A stretch of 41,823 nt of DNA from Paracoccaceae bacterium. GTDB taxonomy: Bacteria > Pseudomonadota > Alphaproteobacteria > Rhodobacterales > Rhodobacteraceae. Each line of letters opens with the position of its first letter. Positions within the stretch are counted from its first letter, which is position 1. The translations under genes were made by a program, and so were the position numbers. Of this stretch, positions 27,508-34,834 are shown piece after piece. Under the pieces are notes generated by a model, which saw nothing but the letters and a program-made list of their open reading frames with translations, made no database searches and was not told the origin of the DNA. Location: NCBI GenBank assembly GCA_023260655.1, contig JALQUU010000023.1, positions 1 to 41,823 on the forward strand, written 5' to 3'.

Positions 27508-28545
27508 TTACTTACCAGCGCATTCGCCAGCTTGCAGGTCCTGCGCTTCTTTGATGAGCGCGGCACCGTCGATGCCTTTTGCCTGCATGTCAGCGATCCA
27601 GGCGGCGTAAACCGGCTGGGCGGCTTCACGCCACACGTTGGTTTCTTCTGCGGTCAGAGTGACGATGTTGTTGCCGAGAGCAACAGCCGCTTCACGTGCC
27701 GGGCCGTCTGCGCCTTCTTGGGTCTTACCTGCGAAGACCGAGAAATCGAGGCCGGTATGCGCGTCGATCGCGGCCTTGGCTTCGGGCGAGAGGCTTTCGT
27801 ACTTCGCCTTGTTCATCGCCAGAACGAAGGTGATGTTGTAGAGCGCGCCACCGGTGAATTCGGTGTGGTTCTTCACCAGTTCCGGAACCTTCAGTGCTGC
27901 GGTCACTTCCCACGGAATGGTGGTTGCGTCGAGAACGCCTTTCGAGAGCGCTTCCGAAACCGCCGGAACCGGCATACCGACCGGGGTTGCGCCGAGCTGT
28001 TCGAGCATCTGCGACACGATACGCGAGCCGCCGCGGATCTTCACGCCTGCGAGGTCAGCCGGAGTGCGGATTTCCTTGTTGGCGTGGATCATGCCCGGGC
28101 CGTGCACCCAGGTGCCGATGATGTGAACGTCTTTGAAGTCTGCATCCTTCATGTGGGCGTCGAACATCTTCGAGTAGGCGCAAGACGCGGGGCCCGCACC
28201 TTGGGTCATGAACGGCAGTTCGAACACTTCGGTCTGCGGGAAACGGCCGGGGGTGTAGCCCACAACGGTCCAGACGATGTCGGCAACGCCGTCAATCGCT
28301 TGGTCCATCAGTTCCGGCGGCTTGCCACCGAGCGCCATGGAGGCATAGCGCTCAACCTTGATCTTGCCGCCCGAGTCCTTCTCGACTGCGTCAGCCCAGA
28401 CGTCGAGCACGAGCTTCGGCACGTTGGCCTGCGCGGGCAGGAACTGGTGCAGCTTGAGCGTCACTTCCTGAGCCATCGAGGCGCCAGCGCCCATTGCAAG
28501 GGCAAGCGCCGAGGCCGCCATCGTTTTCATAAACTTCGCATTCAT
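27508..28545 (-). CDS. dctP: TRAP substrate-binding protein DctP (second of a tandem pair)
   Basis: A periplasmic binding protein. The 345-aa product has a Sec signal peptide (to MAQ, about residue 26) and the family segments VTLKLHQFLPAQANVPKLVL and GVKIRGGSRIVSQ, the latter with the Arg that binds the substrate carboxylate. I chose ATG 28545 because GGAGG lies 9 bases upstream; ATG 28551 is also possible but only 3 bases from it. It is strikingly similar to the DctP just upstream along almost its full length (for example LGGKPPEL, FELPFM and VPELVKNHTEF are shared), so the pair arose by tandem duplication. A Cys (ECAGK) is near its end. Confidence 0.92.
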   Translation of the reverse strand: MNAKFMKTMAASALALAMGAGASMAQEVTLKLHQFLPAQANVPKLVLDVWADAVEKDSGGKIKVERYASMALGGKPPELMDQAIDGVADIVWTVVGYTPGRFPQTEVFELPFMTQGAGPASCAYSKMFDAHMKDADFKDVHIIGTWVHGPGMIHANKEIRTPADLAGVKIRGGSRIVSQMLEQLGATPVGMPVPAVSEALSKGVLDATTIPWEVTAALKVPELVKNHTEFTGGALYNITFVLAMNKAKYESLSPEAKAAIDAHTGLDFSVFAGKTQEGADGPAREAAVALGNNIVTLTAEETNVWREAAQPVYAAWIADMQAKGIDGAALIKEAQDLQAGECAGK

Positions 28546-28578
28546 GGTCATATTCCTCCCTGAGTTGACCGTATCTTC

Positions 28579-28602
28579 GCCGGAGCACCGAAGCCCTCCG
28601 GC
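28579..28602 (-). other. intercistronic stem-loop between the two dctP genes
   Basis: GCCGGAG (28579-28585) pairs with CTCCGGC (28596-28602) around a 10-base loop with a TTCG-like core. It lies 12 bases after the first dctP stop, without a T-run. It may stabilise the upstream mRNA segment or cause partial termination. Confidence 0.5.
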
Positions 28603-28613
28603 AATCTCTTGAA

Positions 28614-29645
28614 TTACTTGTAAGCCGCCATCAGCGCGCGGGCCTCTTCAATGAGGGCCTGCCCGTCGATGCCCTTACCCTTCACATCCTCGATCCATGC
28701 GTCGTAGACGGGCTTCGCAAGCTCTTCCCACTTCTTCGCATCTTCAGCACTGATTGTTACAATGGTGTTTCCGGCATCCACCGCGAGTTGGCGTGCGGGG
28801 CCATCGGCATCGGCTTGTGTGCCGCCTGCAAACACCGACAGTTCAAGGCCGGAGTTGTCGTCGATCACCTTCTTCAGGTCATCGGGCAGGCTGTCGTACT
28901 TCGCCTTGTTCATCGCCAGAACGAAGGTGAGGTTATAGATCGCGGGGCCGTCGAATTCGGTGTGGTTCTTCACCAGTTCCGGCACCTTGAGCGAGGTGGT
29001 TACTTCCCACGGGATCGTCGCACCGTCGATCACACCCTTGGAAAGCGACTCCGGGATCGCCGTCACGGGCATACCTACCGGAACCGCGCCCAGCTTTTCG
29101 AGGAGCTGGTTCACCATGCGCGAGCCGCCACGGATTTTCATGCCGTTCAGATCGGAAGGCTGCGCCACCGGCTTGTTGGTGTGCAGCATGCCGGGGCCGT
29201 GCACCCAAGTGGCGAGGATCTTCACATCCTTGAAGTCCGCATCGGCCATGTGCTTTTCGAACATCTGCCAATAGGCCGCCGAAGCTGCGCGGGCATCCTG
29301 CACCATGAAGGGCAGTTCGAACACTTCGGTGCGCGGGAAACGGCCCGGCGTGAAGCCGTTCACACCCCAAACAAGGTCCGCCACGCCATCAATGGCCTGA
29401 TCGATCAGTTCCGGCGGTTTGCCACCGAGTTGCATGGAGGGGTAATGATCGATCTTGATGCGACCGTTCGAGGCGGTCTGCACCTTGTCGATCCAGACGT
29501 CGAGCACGAGCTTCGGCACATTGGCCTGCTGCGGCAGGAACTGGTGCAGCTTGAGTGTGACCTCTTGGGCGGCAGCCACCGAAACGGAGCCTGCGAGCAG
29601 CACAGCAGCGGCGATGCCTTTCAGAAGCGTTCTTCTCAGTGTCAT
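28614..29645 (-). CDS. dctP: TRAP substrate-binding protein DctP (first of a tandem pair)
   Basis: The 343-aa product has a Sec signal peptide (LRRTLLKGIAAAVLLAG, cleaved near AAAQ) followed by the DctP fold with VTLKLHQFLPQQANVPKLVL and MKIRGGSRMVNQ. ATG 29645 has GGAGG 9 bases upstream; the upstream in-frame start at 29669 is rejected. It follows the isomerase gene by a 51-base gap. The position in a gentisate operon suggests that it binds gentisate or a related aromatic acid. It differs from its neighbour mainly on surface stretches and in the Ser/Ala-rich middle, which may reflect different ligands. Confidence 0.92.
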   Translation of the reverse strand: MTLRRTLLKGIAAAVLLAGSVSVAAAQEVTLKLHQFLPQQANVPKLVLDVWIDKVQTASNGRIKIDHYPSMQLGGKPPELIDQAIDGVADLVWGVNGFTPGRFPRTEVFELPFMVQDARAASAAYWQMFEKHMADADFKDVKILATWVHGPGMLHTNKPVAQPSDLNGMKIRGGSRMVNQLLEKLGAVPVGMPVTAIPESLSKGVIDGATIPWEVTTSLKVPELVKNHTEFDGPAIYNLTFVLAMNKAKYDSLPDDLKKVIDDNSGLELSVFAGGTQADADGPARQLAVDAGNTIVTISAEDAKKWEELAKPVYDAWIEDVKGKGIDGQALIEEARALMAAYK

Positions 29646-29696
29646 GTCGGTATCCTCCCTATTCGACATGGCCCGATGCGGTTTCCGCGTCTCGGG

Positions 29697-30338
29697 TTAT
29701 TCTTCCCAATCCGGTTGTTTTCTCGGATGGGCCTCCGCGAATGCCTCTTTTAGTTGACACTGTTCATAAACCGCATTGATACGCGGCAGATGCGAGATAT
29801 CAACCCCAAAGCGTTGTGCTGAAAATACTTGAGGAACAAGGCAAATATCCGCGAGGCCAGGTTCATCGCCAAAAGCGAAACGGGTCTCGGGGCGCTTTGC
29901 CAGAAGCCCCTCACAGGCCTCCAGTCCATCCGTTAGCCAGCGCTTAAGCCATGCATTCACTGCCTCCTCCGGCAGTTTCAGCTCGGCCCGCAAATATTGA
30001 AGCACCCGCAGGTTTTGCAGCGGATGGATTTCACAGGCGATCACTTGTGCAAAGCCCCGCACCTGCGCGCGCAAAGCCGGATCGGCGGGCAGAAGCGCGG
30101 GTTCGGGGATCGTCTCGTCGAGCCATTCGAGAATGGCGAGCGACTGGATCAGCGTATCGCCCGCGTCGGTTTCCAACGCGGGCAGAAGCTTCTGGGGATT
30201 GATCGCCGCAAATTCCGCCGACTTCTGCGCGCCACTCTTGAGGTGCACCGGAATGAACTCCGGCGTCACACCTTTCAGCCCGAAAGCGATGCGGCAGCGG
30301 TAAGACGACGACGAGCGGAAATACCCCCAGTATTTCAT
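29697..30338 (-). CDS. maleylpyruvate isomerase (zeta-class GST)
   Basis: Converts maleylpyruvate, the ring-fission product of gentisate, to fumarylpyruvate with glutathione as cofactor. The 213-aa product has the zeta-class active-site motif SSSSYRCRIA near residues 9-18, the GSH-binding LLPALETDAGDTLIQSLAIL (cis-Pro and Gln-Ser) and a helical C-terminal domain of normal length. The same fold includes maleylacetoacetate isomerase (tyrosine/homogentisate pathway); the adjacent gentisate dioxygenase decides for maleylpyruvate. The ATG overlaps the hydrolase stop. Confidence 0.88.
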   Translation of the reverse strand: MKYWGYFRSSSSYRCRIAFGLKGVTPEFIPVHLKSGAQKSAEFAAINPQKLLPALETDAGDTLIQSLAILEWLDETIPEPALLPADPALRAQVRGFAQVIACEIHPLQNLRVLQYLRAELKLPEEAVNAWLKRWLTDGLEACEGLLAKRPETRFAFGDEPGLADICLVPQVFSAQRFGVDISHLPRINAVYEQCQLKEAFAEAHPRKQPDWEE

Positions 30339-31027
30339 TCGGCGGCTCCGATCGTCAGGTCGATCGCGGTCAGGCCTTCGATCGTGCCGTGGATATGATC
30401 GCCTGCCACCACAGCGCCCACGCCCGACGGCGTGCCGGTGTAGATCAGGTCACCCGGCTGGAGGTGGTAGTAGCCCGAGAGATGGTTGATGATCTCGGGG
30501 ATAGACCAGATCAGCTCGTCGAGCGTTGCCACCTGCTTCACGGTGCCATTCACGCTCATCTCGATCTTCTGCGTGCCAACGTTGAAATCTTTGGCCTGCG
30601 TGATCGGCGAGATCACGGCGGATTGCTCGAAATCCTTGCCCAGATCCCACGGACGCCGCTTATCCTTGCCGTCCTGCTGGCGGTCGCGGCGGGTCATGTC
30701 GAGGCCGCAGGCATAGCCATAAACCACGCTCATCGCGTCTTCCTTGGAGATGCGGAAGGCATCGCCACCGATGGCCACCACAAGCTCCATCTCGTGGTGG
30801 TAATCGCTGGTGCCCGGCGGGTAGGGAATGGTCGCGCCGGTCAGGAGCGTCGCCGAAGGGGTTTTCGTGAAGTAGAACGGCGCTTCACGGTCTACCTCAT
30901 GGCCCATTTCAGCAGCATGCGCGGCGTAGTTACGGCCCACGCAGAAAATACGGCGCACGGGGAAGGTTTTGTCGGAGCCGACCACCGGAACCTGCGGGTG
31001 GGGCGGCAATTCAAAGAGAGCGGTCAT
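30335..31027 (-). CDS. fumarylpyruvate hydrolase (FAH family)
   Basis: Splits fumarylpyruvate to fumarate and pyruvate, the last step of the gentisate pathway. The 230-aa product has the FAH-family metal site (HHEMELVVAIG with two Glu, then an Asp in ACGLDMTRRD), FCVGRNYAAHAAEMG at the N-terminus, and GDLIYTGTPSGVG near the end. Length matches the NagK/YcgM-type proteins rather than full fumarylacetoacetase (~420 aa). The start ATG overlaps the gentisate dioxygenase stop (ATGA), and its own stop overlaps the isomerase start, so all three steps are translationally coupled. Confidence 0.92.
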   Translation of the reverse strand: MTALFELPPHPQVPVVGSDKTFPVRRIFCVGRNYAAHAAEMGHEVDREAPFYFTKTPSATLLTGATIPYPPGTSDYHHEMELVVAIGGDAFRISKEDAMSVVYGYACGLDMTRRDRQQDGKDKRRPWDLGKDFEQSAVISPITQAKDFNVGTQKIEMSVNGTVKQVATLDELIWSIPEIINHLSGYYHLQPGDLIYTGTPSGVGAVVAGDHIHGTIEGLTAIDLTIGAAE

Positions 31028-32061
31028 CGTGCGCGTTCCTCATAATATCCAAGTTTTTCCTGCAGCGGGCGGTCATGCACGCGGATCAGGAAGGCAGGCT
31101 CGCTGCCAGTGTTCTTGTGGTCCACTTCGGCAAAGACCGGAGCGGTAAACGTGTCCTTCTCGGACCACGTGATTTTGCAACCATCAACAAGGGACTCACC
31201 CGCGCCGCCGATCACGTGGAACACAGCCGATTCCGAAGAAAGCGGCGGGCGCACGGTTTCACCGGGGCGGATCATCATAGCGGTGAAGCCCATCACGGGC
31301 AGTACGGATTCGCCTGTTTCCGGGTTCACGTAATCCATCTCCACCACACCATCGGTGTATTGCGCCATCTGGCGCAATGCCGCCTCGGTGCGCGCCCATG
31401 GGAAACGTGCCATCGGATAGCGGCGGGCCTGATTGCCACGGCGCGAGGGCACGAGGCCAGCCGCGGCATATTCCACCAGCGCTGCATCGGGGCGGTTACG
31501 CTGCGCCTGAAGCGGCGCTTCCTCAGCGTAAGAGCCTTCGAGATAAACGAAAAGCGGCAGGTCGAGCGCATCGAGCCAGATCACCGGCTCGTCGCCCTCA
31601 TGGCCGTGATCGTGCCAGTCACCACCGGGGGTCAGCACCAGATCGCCACGGTTCATCGGCAGCTTCTCACCATCGACAACCGTGAAGCCGCCCTTGCCTT
31701 CCACGATGATCCGCGCCGCCGACGGTGTATGGCGGTGCGCCGGAGCGGTTTCGCCGGGCAGAAGCAACTGCATGCCGATATAGATCGACGAGGTTGCCTG
31801 CATCGCGCCCGTGCCACGCCCTTGGTCGGACATCACGAGCACACGGCGCTCGGCCTTTTCCACAGGCGTCAACTCGCCAGCGCGCAGCAGAAGCGGGCGC
31901 AGATGCTGGAAATTCCAGTAGCTGGGTTTCGTTGTGGGGATGGGTTTCCCGTGCGGCAGAACCTTGCGCATCATCGGCCAAAGCGGAGCGACGCCCGCCT
32001 CGGTCATTGCATCGCGGTAGTCCTGCGGCAGCTCTTCGAGCGTGCCGAGTTGAACCGACAT
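31024..32061 (-). CDS. gentisate 1,2-dioxygenase
   Basis: Opens the gentisate ring between C1 and C2 to give maleylpyruvate, using Fe(II) in a bicupin fold. The 345-aa product has the iron-binding first cupin with PAHRHTPSAARIIVEG (two His) and the later His in GGDWHDHGHEG, plus the second cupin (VRPPLSSESAVFHVIGG). ATG 32061 has GGGAGG 5 bases upstream; an in-frame start at 32103 would run into the operator region. It is the first gene of the long minus-strand unit and is divergent from a MarR gene, with two repeated motifs and a perfect palindrome between them. Confidence 0.94.
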   Translation of the reverse strand: MSVQLGTLEELPQDYRDAMTEAGVAPLWPMMRKVLPHGKPIPTTKPSYWNFQHLRPLLLRAGELTPVEKAERRVLVMSDQGRGTGAMQATSSIYIGMQLLLPGETAPAHRHTPSAARIIVEGKGGFTVVDGEKLPMNRGDLVLTPGGDWHDHGHEGDEPVIWLDALDLPLFVYLEGSYAEEAPLQAQRNRPDAALVEYAAAGLVPSRRGNQARRYPMARFPWARTEAALRQMAQYTDGVVEMDYVNPETGESVLPVMGFTAMMIRPGETVRPPLSSESAVFHVIGGAGESLVDGCKITWSEKDTFTAPVFAEVDHKNTGSEPAFLIRVHDRPLQEKLGYYEERAR

Positions 32062-32091
32062 CCTATCCTCCCTGTTGCAATCCTTTATATG

Positions 32092-32144
32092 GAATGCATA
32101 CATATTATTAGATGACCGGTCAAATAGAATGCATGCATACTATT
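32092..32144. repeat. pair of direct repeats in the gentisate dioxygenase promoter
   Basis: GAATGCATACATATTATT at 32092-32109 and GAATGCATGCATACTATT at 32127-32144 match at 16 of 18 positions, spaced 35 bases start to start. Each carries an ATGCAT core. They lie between the dioxygenase start and the MarR palindrome at 32160-32180, so a second regulator could bind here. Confidence 0.65.
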
Positions 32145-32159
32145 GCGCGGCAATCCAAG

Positions 32160-32180
32160 TTTGTTATAGAGTATAACAAA
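32160..32180. promoter_or_regulatory. MarR-type operator between gentisate dioxygenase and divergent marR
   Basis: A perfect 9-bp inverted repeat, TTTGTTATA and TATAACAAA, with GAG between; equivalently TTGTTAT-N5-ATAACAA. It is 99 bases from the dioxygenase ATG and 72 bases from the MarR ATG. The same arms and spacing recur at 25417-25439 and, with one mismatch per arm, at 34787-34805. Confidence 0.85.
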
Positions 32181-32251
32181 CCTGAAGCGCAGCCTGTCAA
32201 CAAGTTTAACCGACCGTATGGTCGACTTTGTTCAAAGGCAAAGAAAAAGTG

Positions 32252-32695
32252 ATGCAGAATTTCAGCTCCATGCCCGGCCACCTGATCCGGCGCGCGCATC
32301 AGGCCTCTTCCGCCATCTTTGCCCAGACCATGGCCCGCGAAGGCCTTGATTTGACGCCATTTCAGTTCGCGGCCCTTTCGGCCATCAAAGCCGAACCGGG
32401 GATCGACCAAGCTACCGTTTCCGCCCATGCAGCCGTGGATCGCGCCACGATCGGCGGCGTGATCGACCGCCTGGTCGATAAGGGCTACGTCGCCCGTGAC
32501 GTCTCCAAACGCGACCGCCGCGCCCGCGTTCTGCACCTCACTGATTCGGGCAGCGCCATTCTCGAACGGGTCCAAGGCCTCGTCTCGGAGATGCAGGGCG
32601 AAATCTGTACCGGGCTTTCCTTGGAGGAATCAGCCCAGTTGATTGCCCTTCTCCGGCGCATTTCAGACAATCACCCGAAGGCAGGCGAAAGCTAA
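32252..32695 (+). CDS. MarR-family regulator divergent from gentisate dioxygenase
   Basis: The 147-aa product has the MarR layout: N-terminal dimer helix (MPGHLIRRAHQASSAIF), winged helix with TPFQFAALSAIKAEPGIDQ, a recognition helix around AAVDRATIGGVIDRLVDKGYV, and the wing with DRRARVLHLT. ATG 32252 is chosen; a GTG 3 bases earlier and a TTG at 32228 are alternatives, and no start has a strong Shine-Dalgarno. Its stop overlaps the stop of the converging unknown gene by a few bases. Divergent position and the adjacent palindrome make it the prime candidate to repress the gentisate unit and itself. Confidence 0.88.
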   Translation: MQNFSSMPGHLIRRAHQASSAIFAQTMAREGLDLTPFQFAALSAIKAEPGIDQATVSAHAAVDRATIGGVIDRLVDKGYVARDVSKRDRRARVLHLTDSGSAILERVQGLVSEMQGEICTGLSLEESAQLIALLRRISDNHPKAGES

Positions 32696-33015
32696 ACCAC
32701 CGCCGAGAAGCACTCGATCGCGCCACCGTGCACGCCGATATCGAGCGGGCCGAAATCGGAGCCGACGCAAAGGCTGAAATAGCCCGCCGAAGGCAGGTAC
32801 AGCACCTGATAATCCCCGTCCGAACGGGTCACGGTCCAGCAGGTCTGGAAGACGCCGCCGGAGAATTGCACCGTCACCGGGCGCGGGCGCTTCACGCGAT
32901 GGGCCAGAAAATCAGTGAGCGTCGCCGGGTGGCCCTTGTGGGCCGCCACCTCGGCATCGACCAGCGCCACGATATGCGGCGCGAGGTCGTCTTGCTGCTC
33001 AGCCGCGTGATCCAT
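32692..33015 (-). CDS. unknown 107-aa protein downstream of the second ligase
   Basis: I do not recognise this family. The product starts MDHAAEQQDDLAPHIV, has no signal peptide or membrane segment, and shows a beta-rich second half (VTVQFSGGVFQTCWTV, then YQVLYLPSAGYFSLCVGSDFG) with alternating hydrophobic residues that would suit a small barrel or sandwich. ATG 33015 has AAGGAG 6 bases upstream. It follows the ligase by 43 bases in the same direction and should be co-transcribed, so it belongs to the operator-controlled set. Its GC and codon use match its neighbours. Confidence 0.75.
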   Translation of the reverse strand: MDHAAEQQDDLAPHIVALVDAEVAAHKGHPATLTDFLAHRVKRPRPVTVQFSGGVFQTCWTVTRSDGDYQVLYLPSAGYFSLCVGSDFGPLDIGVHGGAIECFSAVV

Positions 33016-33058
33016 GGCCCTCTCCTTTGCCGTCAATCTTGGCCGGAGCAGCGCAAAG

Positions 33059-34765
33059 TCAATCCACCTCACGCTTAACCCCAGCCCCGCCCGCATAGCA
33101 CAGCGCCACCGTTTCAGGGCGGCAGCGGATCACCGCGCGCTGGTTGACCGAGCCCTTATCGGTCACTTCCCCCTGATCGAGCGAGAGCGGTTTCGTGAGC
33201 ATAACCGCCCGCCGGATACGCGTGGCCGATCCGGTGGATTTCGCCGCAAACGCCGCCAAACGCTCCGCCACCTCGGCTTCCGCCGCCCCATCCGCAGGCA
33301 CCAAAAGCGCGCCCAGTTCTTCGCGGTCTTCGCCAAGGATCACCGCATCGCGCACCAGTCCGCCCATCGCATTCACAAGCGCGGCCCGCAACGCCCCCAC
33401 GGCCACCCAAGTGCCAGTGGCCAGCTTGAAGTTCTCCGCAATCCGTCCGTCAAAGAAGAACCCCTTTGACAGATCCGCTGGATCGGCAGGCCGCAGCGCA
33501 TCACCTAGGCAATAGAAGCCCTCCTCGTCGAAAGCCTTCGCCGTGGCCTCCGCCGCCCCCAAATAGCCCGGCGTGATCGAGGGTGACTTGAGCCGCGCTT
33601 CAAGCTTCCCTTCGTTCGGTACTAGCTTGAGCGTGATCCCTTTCGCAGGCACCCCGATATTGCCGGGGCTTTCCTGCTGCTCGGTGCACATCAGCGCGAA
33701 GGGCCCAGTTTCCGTCGCGCCAAGCCCTGTCGTCAAAAGCACATCCCGCCCCGAATATTGCCGCGCGAGGCCGAGGATATCCTCCCACAAATGCTGCGCC
33801 ATGCCTGCGCCCGCGTACATCATCAGATCCATCCGGCTGAAGAAATTCCGCGCCAGATCGGCGTCCGCCTTGAAGGCCTGCACCAGCATCTCCCAACCCG
33901 CTGGCAAGTTGAAATACCACGTGGGCGCGACATCGCGGAGGTTCCGCAAGGTTTCCCCGATCAGCGCGGGCGCAGGTTTGCCGCTGTCGATATGGAAGGC
34001 GCCACCTGCACAGAGGCACATATGGAACACTTTGTTGCCGCTCGCCGTGTGGCTCCATGGGGCCCAATCCACCAGAACCGGCGGCGCTTTCGCCAGAAAC
34101 CGGAAGCAATCGGCCACCATATTCTGGTTTCGAATGAGCATACCGACGGAATTGATCACCGCTTTCGGGCTTCCGGTAGAACCCGAAGTGAAAAGGTATT
34201 TTGCGGTCATCTCGGGCGTGAGCCGCGCGAAGGCCGCGTCGGCCATTGCCGGATCGCCCTCCAATTCAGCAGCACTGGCGAACGATGGCACGCCCACCGT
34301 AGCAATCGCCGCCCCGTAACGCTCGGGATCGGCAGCAAACACCAAGCCGGGCCGCAACTGCCCCGCCACGTCGCGCAGCTTGTCATGCGTTTTCGAAACC
34401 AGCGAGAATGCCGTGGAAATCGCCGCTGTCGGCACCCCCACCATATGCCCCGCCAAAGCGACAACGGCGTGATCCACCGAGTTTTCCGACAGGATCATCA
34501 CGGGCCGTTCCTGCCCCAAGCCCCGCGCCAATAGCCCACCACCCAAACGGCGCATCGCCTGCCACAATTCGGCATAGCTTACCCGCCTCCAGCCATCACC
34601 CGCACGCTCGGCAATCGCCGTGGCTTCGGGTGTGGTTTCGGCGAAATGCCTGATCCGAGCCGGAATCGACGCAGCCAATGGCGGAGCCTCGCCCCGATGG
34701 TGCATCAGGATCACCCCATCGGCCCGCGTATCTATATCGAATTCCGGTGCCCAGAACGCCGTCAT
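33059..34765 (-). CDS. feruloyl-CoA synthase-like ligase (second copy)
   Basis: The 568-aa product has the ANL-family motifs LFTSGSTGSPKAV, DWAPWSHTASGNKV, TTGLGATETGPF, LGDALRPADP, DGRIAENFKLATGTWV and a C-terminal Lys in VTDKGSVNQ. Overall form is like the copy at 22358-24142, but the aromatic-site segments differ (SHTASGNKVFHM against NHVFGGSHNFNM), suggesting a different acid. ATG 34765 is 22 bases from an operator-like palindrome and the promoter is divergent from the DUF3237 gene. The enzyme should activate an aromatic or hydroxycinnamic acid as its CoA thioester. Confidence 0.87.
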   Translation of the reverse strand: MTAFWAPEFDIDTRADGVILMHHRGEAPPLAASIPARIRHFAETTPEATAIAERAGDGWRRVSYAELWQAMRRLGGGLLARGLGQERPVMILSENSVDHAVVALAGHMVGVPTAAISTAFSLVSKTHDKLRDVAGQLRPGLVFAADPERYGAAIATVGVPSFASAAELEGDPAMADAAFARLTPEMTAKYLFTSGSTGSPKAVINSVGMLIRNQNMVADCFRFLAKAPPVLVDWAPWSHTASGNKVFHMCLCAGGAFHIDSGKPAPALIGETLRNLRDVAPTWYFNLPAGWEMLVQAFKADADLARNFFSRMDLMMYAGAGMAQHLWEDILGLARQYSGRDVLLTTGLGATETGPFALMCTEQQESPGNIGVPAKGITLKLVPNEGKLEARLKSPSITPGYLGAAEATAKAFDEEGFYCLGDALRPADPADLSKGFFFDGRIAENFKLATGTWVAVGALRAALVNAMGGLVRDAVILGEDREELGALLVPADGAAEAEVAERLAAFAAKSTGSATRIRRAVMLTKPLSLDQGEVTDKGSVNQRAVIRCRPETVALCYAGGAGVKREVD

Positions 34766-34786
34766 GTATTCCCCCCAATCCCACTT

Positions 34787-34805
34787 TAGTTATGATTGAT
34801 AGCAA
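34787..34805. promoter_or_regulatory. third MarR-type operator, upstream of the second ligase
   Basis: TAGTTAT-GATTG-ATAGCAA matches TTGTTAT-N5-ATAACAA with one change per arm and the same 5-base spacer; the two changes are not complementary, so the palindrome is imperfect. It lies 22 bases upstream of the ligase ATG and 30 bases before the divergent DUF3237 ATG. Confidence 0.65.
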
Positions 34806-34834
34806 TTCGGCTCTCACAATCAATCGGAACCGCC

